Shown here: positions 38,010 to 46,586 of the stretch, one piece after another | Numbering within the stretch: the stretch's first letter is position 1 | Layout of the letters: each line of letters starts with the position of its first letter | Source of the DNA: Pseudomonas sp. JQ170C | Lineage (GTDB): Bacteria; Pseudomonadota; Gammaproteobacteria; Pseudomonadales; Pseudomonadaceae | NCBI RefSeq assembly: GCF_035581345.1 | Contig: NZ_CP141608.1 | Coordinates: 3,316,501 to 3,380,500 of the forward strand | Length of the DNA stretch: 64,000 nucleotides | Reading direction: 5' to 3' | Position numbers and translations under genes: made by a program | The notes under the pieces: generated by a model | Database searches by the model: none | Seen by the model: only the letters and a program-made list of their open reading frames with translations | What the model was told of the DNA's origin: nothing

Positions 38010-40105
38010 TGCGCGAGCCCGCCGACCTGCCCTTGCCGCCACTGCGTGAAGACCTGCGCCTGTGCGAAGCGTCCGAAGGCAGCAACGGCGAGCCGGCCTG
38101 GGTGATCCAGGACACGGTGATCAACCGCTTCTACCGGATCGGCTGGCTGGAGTTCGAGTGCCTGCTGCGCTGGGGCCAGACCCCGCGCCAGATCAGCACC
38201 CAGATCGCCGAACAGACGGCCCTCAAGCCCGATGTCGACCAGGTGCTGGGGTTCCAGGCCTTCCTCGAACAGCACCAACTGCTGCGCGCGGGCCCCCAGG
38301 CGCTGGAGCGGCTCAAGGCGCGCGCTGACGAGCGCACCTGGCTGAGTTGGCGCTGGTGGCTGCATCACTACCTGTTCTTCCGTATCCCGCTGGTGCGCCC
38401 GCAACATCACCTGCAGCACCTGGCCCGGTCACTGGGCTGGTTGTTCAGCCCGCTCACGGCAGTGGCGGTGATGGCCTTGAGCGTGCTGGGGATCATCCTG
38501 GTGCTGCACCAGTGGGACACCTTCGTCCACGACGTGGTCGAGTCGTTCTCGGTCGAGGGGCTGCTCAGCTTTGCCTTGGCGCTGATGGTCGCCAAGACCT
38601 TGCACGAGTTGGGCCATGCCTTGGTGGCGACCCGCCTGGGCTTGAAGGTGGGGCACATGGGGATCGCCTTCGTGGTGCTCTGGCCCATGCTCTACACCGA
38701 CACCGGGGAAAGCTGGAAACTGCGCAAGTCGCAGCAGCGCCTGGCCATCGCCGCGGCCGGGATCATCACCGAGCTGTCGCTGGCAGGCCTGAGCACCCTG
38801 GGCTGGGCCCTGTGCGACCCGGGCCCGCTGCGCAATGCCCTGCTGTACCTGGCGACCACTAGCTGGGTGTTGTCGCTGGCCCTCAATGCCAGTCCGTTCA
38901 TGCGCTTTGACGGCTACTTCATCCTTTCCGACCTGCTGGACTTTCCCAACCTGCACGAACGCGCCTCGGCCCTGGCCCGGGTCAGCCTGCGCCGCAGCCT
39001 GCTGGGCCTGGACGAGCCCTGGCCGGAACACTTTGCGGTCGGCAAGCGCCGCCTGCTGGTCACCTTTGCCTTTCTCACCTGGGCCTACCGGCTGGTGCTG
39101 TTCCTGGGTATTGCCCTGGCGGTGTACCTGTTCTTTTTCAAATTGCTGGGGATCGTACTGTTGGTAGTGGAACTGTCGTGGTTTATCGCCATGCCGATCT
39201 GGCGTGAGCTCAAGCACTGGTACACCCAGCGCAGTGCCGTGCCGCAGCGCCGGCGCTGGCTGTTCTATGGCCTGCTGGCGGCGCTGTTGCTGCTGTTGGC
39301 GGTGCCCTGGCGCAGCCAGATCGACGCCGTGGGCGTGGCCCGTGCCGAGCATCAACTGCGGGTGTATGCGCCCTATCCTGCGCGCCTGCAGTCAGTGCGC
39401 GCCGAGGGGGCGGTCAAGGCCGGTGACACCCTGGTGGTACTGGACGAACCCGACATTGCCTCGCGCCTGCAGAGCAGCGAAGCCAACGCCCGCAGCTACC
39501 AGGCACGCCTGGGTGGCCTGCTGGCCGAGCCGGGAGGGCTTGCCGAACAGGCGGCGACCCGTGAGCGCTTGCGCGTGCAGTACGAGGAAGCGCGCTCGGC
39601 GCGCTCGGAAATCGCCCGCCTTAACCTGCAGGCACCGTTTGAAGGGCAATGGCTGGATGTGAACCCTGACTGGCGGCCCGGGCAATGGGTGGGGCGCCAG
39701 GAAGCCCTGGGGGTCTTGATCGACCCGCGCCACTGGCAAGTCGATGCCTATGTCGACCAGGACAAAGTGCACCGCCTGGTCCAGGGTGGCCGGGTGCGTT
39801 TTTACGCCGATGGGCAGCCTGTGCCGGTCAGCGGACAGGTGATCGCCATCGCCAGCACCCGCACCAGCCAGCTCAGCCACCGGCTATTGGCGTCACGCTA
39901 CGGCGGGCCGTTGGCGGTGGCCGCCCATGACAGCGCGCTGATACCGACGACGGCGGTGTTCCAGGTATTGGTGCAACTGGACGCACCCTTGCCGTCGCTG
40001 CGCGAAACCCGCGGGCACCTGAAAATCGAAGGCGAACGCCGCAGCTTGCTGGCCGATGGTGTGACCCACCTGATGGCGGTGTTTCTGCGCGAGAGCGGGT
40101 TCTGA
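38009..40105 (+). CDS. PqqD-like / M50 metalloprotease / HlyD fusion protein
   Basis: The protein has 698 residues; its start overlaps the previous stop (TAATG). Residues 12-95 look like a PqqD or RRE-type winged helix (VINRFYRIGWLEFECLLRWG ... ALKPDVDQVLGFQAFLEQHQLL). A polytopic membrane part follows, with the M50 zinc motif HELGH (199-203) and the second motif N293..PFMRFDG (to 302). Further membrane segments extend to about 430. Residues about 440-698 form a HlyD-like adaptor (YAPYPARLQSVRAEGAVKAG, LQAPFEGQW). Such proteins are often labelled putative peptide zinc metalloproteases. It could be the inner-membrane export or processing unit of this system, since no ABC ATPase is present (inference). 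Confidence 0.9.
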   Translation: MREPADLPLPPLREDLRLCEASEGSNGEPAWVIQDTVINRFYRIGWLEFECLLRWGQTPRQISTQIAEQTALKPDVDQVLGFQAFLEQHQLLRAGPQALERLKARADERTWLSWRWWLHHYLFFRIPLVRPQHHLQHLARSLGWLFSPLTAVAVMALSVLGIILVLHQWDTFVHDVVESFSVEGLLSFALALMVAKTLHELGHALVATRLGLKVGHMGIAFVVLWPMLYTDTGESWKLRKSQQRLAIAAAGIITELSLAGLSTLGWALCDPGPLRNALLYLATTSWVLSLALNASPFMRFDGYFILSDLLDFPNLHERASALARVSLRRSLLGLDEPWPEHFAVGKRRLLVTFAFLTWAYRLVLFLGIALAVYLFFFKLLGIVLLVVELSWFIAMPIWRELKHWYTQRSAVPQRRRWLFYGLLAALLLLLAVPWRSQIDAVGVARAEHQLRVYAPYPARLQSVRAEGAVKAGDTLVVLDEPDIASRLQSSEANARSYQARLGGLLAEPGGLAEQAATRERLRVQYEEARSARSEIARLNLQAPFEGQWLDVNPDWRPGQWVGRQEALGVLIDPRHWQVDAYVDQDKVHRLVQGGRVRFYADGQPVPVSGQVIAIASTRTSQLSHRLLASRYGGPLAVAAHDSALIPTTAVFQVLVQLDAPLPSLRETRGHLKIEGERRSLLADGVTHLMAVFLRESGF

Positions 40106-40109
40106 AGCG

Positions 40110-40145
40110 GATCGGGGATCGCGGGCTTGCCCGCGATCCCCGATC
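40110..40145. terminator. Perfect 17-bp hairpin between convergent genes
   Basis: GATCGGGGATCGCGGGC and its exact inverse GCCCGCGATCCCCGATC are separated by TT. The core resembles the REP sequence. It sits between the M50 gene and the convergent peroxidase gene and probably acts in both directions. Confidence 0.8.
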
Positions 40146-40147
40146 AA

Positions 40148-41026
40148 TCAGCCCAGCACGGCACTCAGGTCGAGCCCGGCTTCACCCATCGGCGGGCACC
40201 AGTAGTAACCGCCAGTCAGCGGCCGGCTGAAGCGGTACAAGGCATCGACCACACCGTCTTCCAGCCCGCTCATGCGCCGCAATTGCACTTCAAATGCGTC
40301 GAACGAATGACCAAAGGCCAGGAAGGCCAACCCTGCCCCGCGCTCGTCCGCCCACGGCATCGAGCGACGCACGATGAACGCCTCGGGCTCGAAGCTTTCC
40401 TGCGCCGTGCGCTTGACATGCGCCGACACCGGCGCCTCGTCGAGTTCCTCGTTGTCGGACTTGCGTCGGCCAATGATGTCGTCCTGTTCGGCCTGTGGCA
40501 GGGCCTTGAAACAGTCCAGGTCATGGCGCCACAGCTGGAACGCGGCGAAGCTCGAACCACTCACCCCCGGGACGTCGCCGGCAACGATCGCCGCCTCGAC
40601 CGCGGCGTCTTCCACCGGGTTCTCGGTGCCATCTTCATAACCGGTCAAATCATGGCCGCTCTTGTGGCGGAAGGCGTCGGTGGCCTCGACCAGCGCAAAC
40701 GCCGGGGCCAGCCGCTTTTCCAGGTCCTGGCTGAGCAACCACAGCTCACCCCGGTCTGCGCCGCGCACCCACAACCAGAGGTCGTGCTGGGTGCAAGGGT
40801 TGTCGACGGCGGCGGTCAGCTGCGGGAAGGCACGCAGGCCTTCGATGCTACGCCCCAGCGCCTGTACCAGCGGCGCGCCGAAACCGGCCACCACGCGGCT
40901 GCCATCGACCTGCAACAACAGCGCATCGAGCACGCCGGCGAGCGCGGCCGGGGTGTGCAGGGAGAAAAACAGGTGACGGGCTTGAGCAGGAACGGGAGCG
41001 TCGAGAATGCCAGGCTGGAACTGCAT
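40148..41026 (-). CDS. DyP-type heme peroxidase
   Basis: This is a 292-residue dye-decolorising peroxidase. The diagnostic GxxDG appears as GYEDG (129-133), the proximal heme histidine is probably H203 (SAHVKRT), and the distal arginine is in FIVRRSMPW near 220. There is no signal peptide, so it is cytoplasmic unless packaged. No encapsulin gene is adjacent. The family oxidises dyes, phenols and heme-like compounds with peroxide; the natural substrate is unknown. The gene is monocistronic, ending at the hairpin above. Confidence 0.93.
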   Translation of the reverse strand: MQFQPGILDAPVPAQARHLFFSLHTPAALAGVLDALLLQVDGSRVVAGFGAPLVQALGRSIEGLRAFPQLTAAVDNPCTQHDLWLWVRGADRGELWLLSQDLEKRLAPAFALVEATDAFRHKSGHDLTGYEDGTENPVEDAAVEAAIVAGDVPGVSGSSFAAFQLWRHDLDCFKALPQAEQDDIIGRRKSDNEELDEAPVSAHVKRTAQESFEPEAFIVRRSMPWADERGAGLAFLAFGHSFDAFEVQLRRMSGLEDGVVDALYRFSRPLTGGYYWCPPMGEAGLDLSAVLG

Positions 41027-41220
41027 CGGGTATCGGATCCTTGAGTAAAGCCGCGAATGCTACTGCCTGGGGCCAGGGTCCACAAGCGCGGCGCCTTGAC
41101 GCAGGCGCGGCCAACAATGGCCAACAAAGATAACAACCTGGCGCCTGGGGTGATTGGGTACAAGGCCCGCGGCTTCTTATGCTCGGCCCAGCCACAACGG
41201 CCTTGACCCTGGAGCCCTGC

Positions 41221-41793
41221 ATGAACGCACGCGCGCGCTTTACCCACATGGACGACAGTACCGCCGAGGACTGGGCAATCATCGCCCGTCACTTTCCCGA
41301 CTTCGCCGCAGGCTTGCCCGAGCGCATCCTCGCTCACCTGAAGTTGCTCGAAGGGGATTTCGGCGGCTTTGCGGTGGATCGCCTGACCCATTCCCTGCAG
41401 ACCGCCACATTGGCCTACAACGCCGGTGAAGACGAAGAGTACGTGGTCTGCGCCCTGCTTCACGATATCGGCGACACCCTGGGCAGCTACAACCACGCCG
41501 ATATCGCCGCGGCGGTGCTCAAGCCTTTTGTCAGTGCCGAGAACCACTGGATGATCGAGCGCCACGGCATCTTTCAGGGTTACTACTTTTTCCATCACCT
41601 GGGCATGGATCGCTTTTTACGCGAGCAATTCAAGAAGCACCCGCAGTATCACCGCACCATCGAGTTCTGCGCCCGCTACGACGCAGCCGCCTTTGACCCG
41701 GCGGCCGAAACCCTGCCCCTGGAGTTCTTCGAGCCGATGCTGCGCCGGGTTTTTGCCCGTCCCCGGCAATCGCTGTACGTGGCCAACGACTAA
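41221..41793 (+). CDS. HD-domain protein, possibly diiron oxygenase-like
   Basis: The protein has 190 residues from the ATG at 41221; an upstream in-frame ATG adds 14 residues of no family character. Metal ligands of an HD domain are visible: H57 (HSLQTA), H81-D82 (LLHDIGD), H92, H115 and D154. This six-ligand pattern also fits the mixed-valent diiron HD oxygenases such as PhnZ, though the spacing to H92 is shorter. It may therefore be either a phosphohydrolase or an oxygenase. Its stop overlaps the convergent araC-type gene by three bases. Confidence 0.75.
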   Translation: MNARARFTHMDDSTAEDWAIIARHFPDFAAGLPERILAHLKLLEGDFGGFAVDRLTHSLQTATLAYNAGEDEEYVVCALLHDIGDTLGSYNHADIAAAVLKPFVSAENHWMIERHGIFQGYYFFHHLGMDRFLREQFKKHPQYHRTIEFCARYDAAAFDPAAETLPLEFFEPMLRRVFARPRQSLYVAND

Positions 41794-42797
41794 GGTGCGC
41801 GGTTGCCGCGGTACTCGTTGGGGGTCGTGGCGAACCAGCGCCGAAAGGCACGAAAGAAGTTGCTCGGTGCGGAGAACCCCAGCAAATAGGAGATCTCCTG
41901 CAGGCTAAGCCCCGGCTGGGCCAGGTATTGCTCGGCCAGGGTACGGCGCGTGTCGTCGAGCAGTTGGTGAAAACTGCTGCCCTCCTCCTGCAGGCGCCGC
42001 TGCAAGGTGCGCTCGGACAGCAACAGGGCCTGGGCCATGACTTCCCGACGCGGCTCCCCCTGGGGCAGCAGGCGACACAGCAACAAGCGCACCTGGTGCG
42101 TCACCTGGCCATCGGCGAAACGTGCCAGGTAGTCATCGGCAAAACGCTGGTGCAGCTTGGCCAGGGCGGCATTGGCCGTGGGCAGCGGCGCGTGCAGGTC
42201 GGCGCGCTCGAAGCACAGGGCGTAATGCTCGGCCTCGAACCGCAAGGGCGCCTGGAATACTTCGGCATAGGGCGCCGGGTCCCGGGGGGCTTCACTGCGA
42301 AAGCACACCCGTCGCAGCTGCACAGGCCGATTGGCCAACCAGCGACAGAACGCCAGAAAGTACGCCAGCGAGCCTTCGGCACTCTGCCGGGTCGAGGGCA
42401 AGCGGTCGCCATGAATGGCCAGGGTCAGGTCATAGCCTTCGTCCGTGGCCTGCAGGGCCAGGTCGGCCCCCTCGCCGATGATGCGCTGATAACGCACCAG
42501 GCTCTCGATCCCCTCCAGCAGCGTATGGCTGGACATCACCGCATAGCCCACCACATGGAAGGCCGACGGCCGCACGGCCCGAGCCATGCCAAGGCCGATG
42601 GCCGGGTTGTCGGTGAGCGCCGTGGCGGCGTGCCACAAGCGGGTCATGCCGTCCTGGGGAAAGCGCGCATCGGCGTCGCTCAAGGCCGCGTAGTTCATGC
42701 CCAGGGCCTGGAACAGCTGGCGACAATCCACGCCCTGGTGCTCCAGGGACTGGACGATGGTGCTGGCCCAATGTGAAGAGGTGGTGCGTTCGGTCAT
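41790..42797 (-). CDS. AraC-family regulator (OruR/ArgR-like architecture)
   Basis: The protein has 335 residues from the ATG at 42797; the frame is open 35 codons further up but without likely start support. An N-terminal ligand-binding domain of the PF12625 type fills the first 220 residues. The C-terminal double helix-turn-helix includes LLSERTLQRRLQEEGSSFHQ and ISYLLGFSAPSNFFRAFRRW. It faces the HD-domain gene tail to tail and is divergent from the class II aldolase gene (173 bases between starts), which may be its target. Confidence 0.9.
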   Translation of the reverse strand: MTERTTSSHWASTIVQSLEHQGVDCRQLFQALGMNYAALSDADARFPQDGMTRLWHAATALTDNPAIGLGMARAVRPSAFHVVGYAVMSSHTLLEGIESLVRYQRIIGEGADLALQATDEGYDLTLAIHGDRLPSTRQSAEGSLAYFLAFCRWLANRPVQLRRVCFRSEAPRDPAPYAEVFQAPLRFEAEHYALCFERADLHAPLPTANAALAKLHQRFADDYLARFADGQVTHQVRLLLCRLLPQGEPRREVMAQALLLSERTLQRRLQEEGSSFHQLLDDTRRTLAEQYLAQPGLSLQEISYLLGFSAPSNFFRAFRRWFATTPNEYRGNRAP

Positions 42798-42970
42798 CAA
42801 AGGACTCTTGTTCGATCGGTGCGCAGCAGTTCTACACCACTGCCCGCAGACGAACAACCTCAGCGGTCGGTTGACCCGCAAGGCTACCAGTCTGGCTGCC
42901 AAGGCGAGTTCCGGGCGCGCGCCGGCTGGCTAGACTCAGGGCCAAAACCACAAGAACAAGGAATGCCCCC

Positions 42971-43747
42971 ATGCCTAGCGTGAATTCACCCTCCGATGTC
43001 CAGCAACAGGTCTCTGCCCTGGAATGGCAAACCCGTGTCGATCTGGCCGCCTGTTACCGGCTGATCGCCCTGCACGGCTGGGACGATCTGGTGTTCACCC
43101 ATATTTCGGCCAAGGTGCCGGGCACCGACGACTTCCTGATCAACCCCTATGGGCTGATGTTCCACGAAATCACTGCCTCAAGCCTGGTCAAGGTCGACCT
43201 TGAAGGCACCAAGCAGATGGACAGCCCCTTCGAGATCAACCCGGCCGGCTACACCATCCACAGCGCCGTGCATGAGGTGCGCCACGACGTCAATTGCGTG
43301 CTGCACACCCACACCGCCGCCGGCGTTGCCGTATCGGCGCAGCAGGCCGGTATCCTGCCGCTGTCCCAGCAGTCGATGTTCGTGCTGGCCAGCCTGAGCT
43401 ACCACGACTACGAAGGTGTCGCCCTGCACGCCGAAGAAAAGGCCCGCCTGCAGGCCGACCTGGGCCTGAGCCACTACATGGTGCTGCGCAACCACGGCCT
43501 GATGACCTGCGCCAGCAGCGTGGCCGACGCGTTCCTGATGATGTTCATTTTCCAGCGCACCTGCGAGATCCAGCTGATGGCCCAGGGCAGCGGCGCGGCG
43601 CTCACCGAAATCCCCAAGAGCATCCTCGCCGGCACCCAGGCCATGCTCGCCGGCGTGCTGCGCAGCAGTACCGGCATGGGCGGCGCCTTGCCGTGGCCGG
43701 CCCTGCTGCGCAAGCTCGATGCGCAGATGCCGGGCTACGCGGCCTGA
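42971..43747 (+). CDS. Class II aldolase/adducin-family protein
   Basis: This is a 258-residue protein starting after AAGGA. Zinc ligands of the family are visible at H112 and H114 (HTHTAAG) and H175 (RNHGLM). The glutamate normally used by FucA-type aldolases is not obvious at its usual place, as in adducin-like members. Members with this layout include sugar-phosphate aldolases and decarboxylases of unknown substrate. The bile-acid-symporter-like gene follows after 46 bases on the same strand. The true reaction cannot be inferred. Confidence 0.88.
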   Translation: MPSVNSPSDVQQQVSALEWQTRVDLAACYRLIALHGWDDLVFTHISAKVPGTDDFLINPYGLMFHEITASSLVKVDLEGTKQMDSPFEINPAGYTIHSAVHEVRHDVNCVLHTHTAAGVAVSAQQAGILPLSQQSMFVLASLSYHDYEGVALHAEEKARLQADLGLSHYMVLRNHGLMTCASSVADAFLMMFIFQRTCEIQLMAQGSGAALTEIPKSILAGTQAMLAGVLRSSTGMGGALPWPALLRKLDAQMPGYAA

Positions 43748-43793
43748 GATCCTCGCCTACACTGGCGCTCATCCCTTTGCGTGAGACCCGGAC

Positions 43794-44690
43794 ATGACTG
43801 CATCGCCATTGCTCAGTGCCTTTCTGCCCATTGCCCTGGGCTTCATCATGCTGGGGCTGGGGTTGACCCTGACCCTGGCCGACTTTGCCCGGGTGGTGAA
43901 ATTCCCCCGCCCCGTGCTTATCGGCCTGGCCTGCCAGATCCTGCTGCTGCCGTTCATTTGCTTCCTGATTGCCAAGGGCTTCGGCCTGGCCCCGGCGCTG
44001 GCGGTGGGCCTGATGCTGCTGGCCGCCTCCCCTGGCGGCACCACGGCCAACCTGTTCAGCCACCTGGCCCACGGCGACGTGGCCTTGAACGTGACCCTGA
44101 CTGCCGTCAACTCGCTGATCGCGATCCTGACCATGCCGCTGCTGGTAAACCTGTCGCTGGCCTACTTCATGACCGCCGACCAGGCCATTCCACTGCAATT
44201 CACCAAAGTGCTGCAGGTGTTCGCCATTGTGCTGGTGCCGGTGGCGCTGGGCATGCTGATCCGCCGCCTGGCGCCCGGCTTTGCCGCGCGCATGGAGCGG
44301 CCGATGAAATTGATTGCGGCCTTGTTCCTGGTGTTCACCGTGGTCCTGGCCTTGGTCAAGGACTGGCAGACCGTGGTGGACTACGCCCCCGTGGTGGGTG
44401 GCGCCGCGCTGCTGTTCAACCTGCTCAGCCTGGGTATCGGCTACTGGCTGCCGCGCCTGCTGAAAATCCCCAAGCGCCAGGCGATTGCCATCGGCATGGA
44501 GATCGGCATCCACAACGGCACCCTGGCCATCGCCCTGGCGCTGGCCCCGAGCCTGCTGAACAACTCGACCATGGCGATACCGGCGGCGATCTACAGCCTG
44601 ATCATGTTCTTCACGGCCGCAGCGTTCGGCTGGTGGGTAAGCCGCGAACCCCTCCTGGTAGGCGCGAACGTGCCCCGCGATGCCGAGTGA
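43794..44690 (+). CDS. BASS-family (bile acid:sodium symporter) transporter
   Basis: This is a 298-residue membrane protein with nine or ten hydrophobic segments. Family features include LLAASPGGTTANLFSHLAHGD in the first half and GMEIGIHNGTLAIALALAP in the second, the two sodium-binding crossover regions. Bacterial members import organic anions such as pantoate, 2-keto acids or sulfonates. It probably forms a unit with the class II aldolase gene just upstream, perhaps importing its substrate (inference). The next gene is convergent and its stop codon begins only five bases past this stop. Confidence 0.92.
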   Translation: MTASPLLSAFLPIALGFIMLGLGLTLTLADFARVVKFPRPVLIGLACQILLLPFICFLIAKGFGLAPALAVGLMLLAASPGGTTANLFSHLAHGDVALNVTLTAVNSLIAILTMPLLVNLSLAYFMTADQAIPLQFTKVLQVFAIVLVPVALGMLIRRLAPGFAARMERPMKLIAALFLVFTVVLALVKDWQTVVDYAPVVGGAALLFNLLSLGIGYWLPRLLKIPKRQAIAIGMEIGIHNGTLAIALALAPSLLNNSTMAIPAAIYSLIMFFTAAAFGWWVSREPLLVGANVPRDAE

Positions 44691-44695
44691 CCGGC

Positions 44696-45514
44696 TCAGC
44701 CCCCACCGGCGTTGTGCCTACCCGCGCCTACCAGGGCCCGGGGTGGCGCGCCGTAGGTGCGGCGGAACAGGCGGCTGAAATGCGCCTGGTCGTAAAAACC
44801 CAGGTCCAGCGCGATGCCGGCCAGGGGCTGGCCCGCCAGCACCCGAGGCAAGGCGCGCTCAAGGCGTAGCTGGGTCAGCCATTGCTGCGGGGGCAGCCCG
44901 CAGTGATTGCGAAAACGGCGCAGCAATTGCCAGGGGCTCAAATCGACGAACGCTGCCATTTCTTCCAGGCTCGGCGGCTGGTCCAAGCGCGACTCCAGCC
45001 ACTCGCGCAATTGCTGCCAATGCCTGGGATCGAAGCCGTTGCCGTGGTCACTGACCCTAAGGCTGGAGCCCATGCCCAGCAACAGTGCCAGGGCGTCCCA
45101 AAGCTGGCTCTGGAAGGCCAGCGGGTCGTGCTGCTGGTGCAGGCCATTGAGCAACCGTTGCAATTGCGGGTGGCGCAACTGCGTGGCGTTGAGCGTGGGC
45201 AGACCTTGCCGGCCGTCGCTCAGGTCACGGCTGGCCTCGGCCAGCCAAGTCGGGTCAAGGGTCAGGATACGAATGCCGTAGCCGTGCTCGTCGACGCTGG
45301 CGCCGTCGTGCACATGCTCCGGGGCCATCAGCAGGATGTCCCCTGCCCCGGCCACCTGGCGCTCGCCGCCGGCAGCGTAGCGCTGCTGCCCGGCGACGAT
45401 CAGGCCAATGTGGTACTCCAGGTGAAAATGCCGGGGGAAGGCAAATTGCTGGTACCGGGCATCGATCAGGCGAACCCCTGGATGGCCCGGTGCCTGGTGA
45501 ACGACACTTTCCAA
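44696..45514 (-). CDS. AraC-family regulator with N-terminal cupin sensor
   Basis: The protein has 272 residues from a TTG start at 45514. The codon follows the dehydratase stop by one base, and no ATG or GTG is available near the family start. The N-terminal cupin part includes FPRHFHLEYHIGLIVAGQQR; the C-terminal DNA-binding part includes FVDLSPWQLLRRFRNHCGLP and ALDLGFYDQAHFSRLFRRT. It is co-oriented with the Ser/Thr dehydratase and probably co-transcribed. A role in controlling the dehydratase or an exporter is typical of this group but unproven. Confidence 0.88.
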   Translation of the reverse strand: MESVVHQAPGHPGVRLIDARYQQFAFPRHFHLEYHIGLIVAGQQRYAAGGERQVAGAGDILLMAPEHVHDGASVDEHGYGIRILTLDPTWLAEASRDLSDGRQGLPTLNATQLRHPQLQRLLNGLHQQHDPLAFQSQLWDALALLLGMGSSLRVSDHGNGFDPRHWQQLREWLESRLDQPPSLEEMAAFVDLSPWQLLRRFRNHCGLPPQQWLTQLRLERALPRVLAGQPLAGIALDLGFYDQAHFSRLFRRTYGAPPRALVGAGRHNAGGG

Positions 45515-45515
45515 C

Positions 45516-46433
45516 CTAGCAGGCCGCCCGCCACTGGCGGATCTGGTCCAGGGTCGCGGTCACGCCACCACAGACGATCACCAGCACCTTGGCATAGCCC
45601 TTGAGCGCTTCGCTGGGCGCATAGGCCAGTGCCAGTGCGGCGCCGCAGGCAGGCTCGACCAGCAGGCGCTGGTCCGAGAGGAACCGCTCGCACGCCTCCA
45701 GCGCCGCCTGGTCGCTGACCACATGACTGAACACCGGTCGCGCCTGGCTCCACTCGAACGCCCGCAGGCACACTTGCTTGGCGGCCAGCGAGGTCGCCAC
45801 GGTGTTGACGCTGTCCAGGGCAACCCACTGCTTGTGTGCCATGGCCGCCGCCAGCGACGCCGCGCCGGTGGTTTCCACGGCGAACACCGGCACCTGGCCC
45901 AGGCCGTTGCGCGCCAGACCTTCACACACACCGGAAAACAGCCCGCCACCGCCCACCGCCACCACCACTGCATCAGGCGTGAAACCACTGGCGACGACTT
46001 CATCGATCATGGTCGCGTGGCCTTGCCACAGCAGCGGGTCATCGAAGGGGTGGATATAGGCGTCATCGTCGCCCAGCAGCGACAGCGCCAGCGCATTGGC
46101 TTCGTGCCAGGCCTTGCCATGGACGATCACCTCGGCCTGTTCCTGGCGGATCAGTTGCTTGGCCCGCTCGGTGGTGGTTTCCGGCACCACCACGGTAACG
46201 GCCAGGCCCAGGCAACGCCCGGCGTAGGCCACGGCGATGCCGGCATTGCCGCCCGAAGACGAGACGAAACGGCGCTTGCCTTGCTTGGCATAGGCTTCAC
46301 AGGCGGCGCCGATACCGCGCAACTTGAACGAGCCCGAAGGCTGCAGCGCGTCCAGCTTCAACCAGATGTCCAGGCCGCTGGCCAGGCTCAGCGGGCGGGA
46401 TGCCAGCAGCGGGGTTTCGATATGCAGGCTCAT
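45516..46433 (-). CDS. PLP-dependent serine/threonine dehydratase
   Basis: This is a 305-residue fold-type II PLP enzyme. The lysine that binds PLP is in PSGSFKLRG, the phosphate-facing loop is SSSGGNAGIAVAYAG, and the glycine loop is VAVGGGGLFSGV. It is short and has no regulatory ACT domain, so it resembles catabolic serine dehydratase rather than IlvA. The likely reaction is deamination of L-serine or L-threonine to the 2-keto acid and ammonia. The ATG at 46433 follows GGAG; upstream in-frame sequence reads into the REP region. Confidence 0.9.
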   Translation of the reverse strand: MSLHIETPLLASRPLSLASGLDIWLKLDALQPSGSFKLRGIGAACEAYAKQGKRRFVSSSGGNAGIAVAYAGRCLGLAVTVVVPETTTERAKQLIRQEQAEVIVHGKAWHEANALALSLLGDDDAYIHPFDDPLLWQGHATMIDEVVASGFTPDAVVVAVGGGGLFSGVCEGLARNGLGQVPVFAVETTGAASLAAAMAHKQWVALDSVNTVATSLAAKQVCLRAFEWSQARPVFSHVVSDQAALEACERFLSDQRLLVEPACGAALALAYAPSEALKGYAKVLVIVCGGVTATLDQIRQWRAAC

Positions 46434-46512
46434 GCACGTACTCCATGTGGGAAACAGCTCCAGCGTACGCTTAACGGGATGGGCAATCTTGTATGAAATT
46501 GCGCACCCCCTG

Positions 46513-46586
46513 TGTAGGAGCGGGCTTGCCCCGCGATAGCCATTTGCCTGACACACCGCTATCGCGGGGCAAGCCCGCTCCTACAC
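46513..46586. repeat. REP palindrome pair
   Basis: TGTAGGAGCGGGCTTGCCCC (46513-46532) and its inverse at 46562-46586 lie between the dehydratase and the CrtZ-like gene. The right arm supplies the stop codon of the CrtZ-like gene. Confidence 0.9.
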
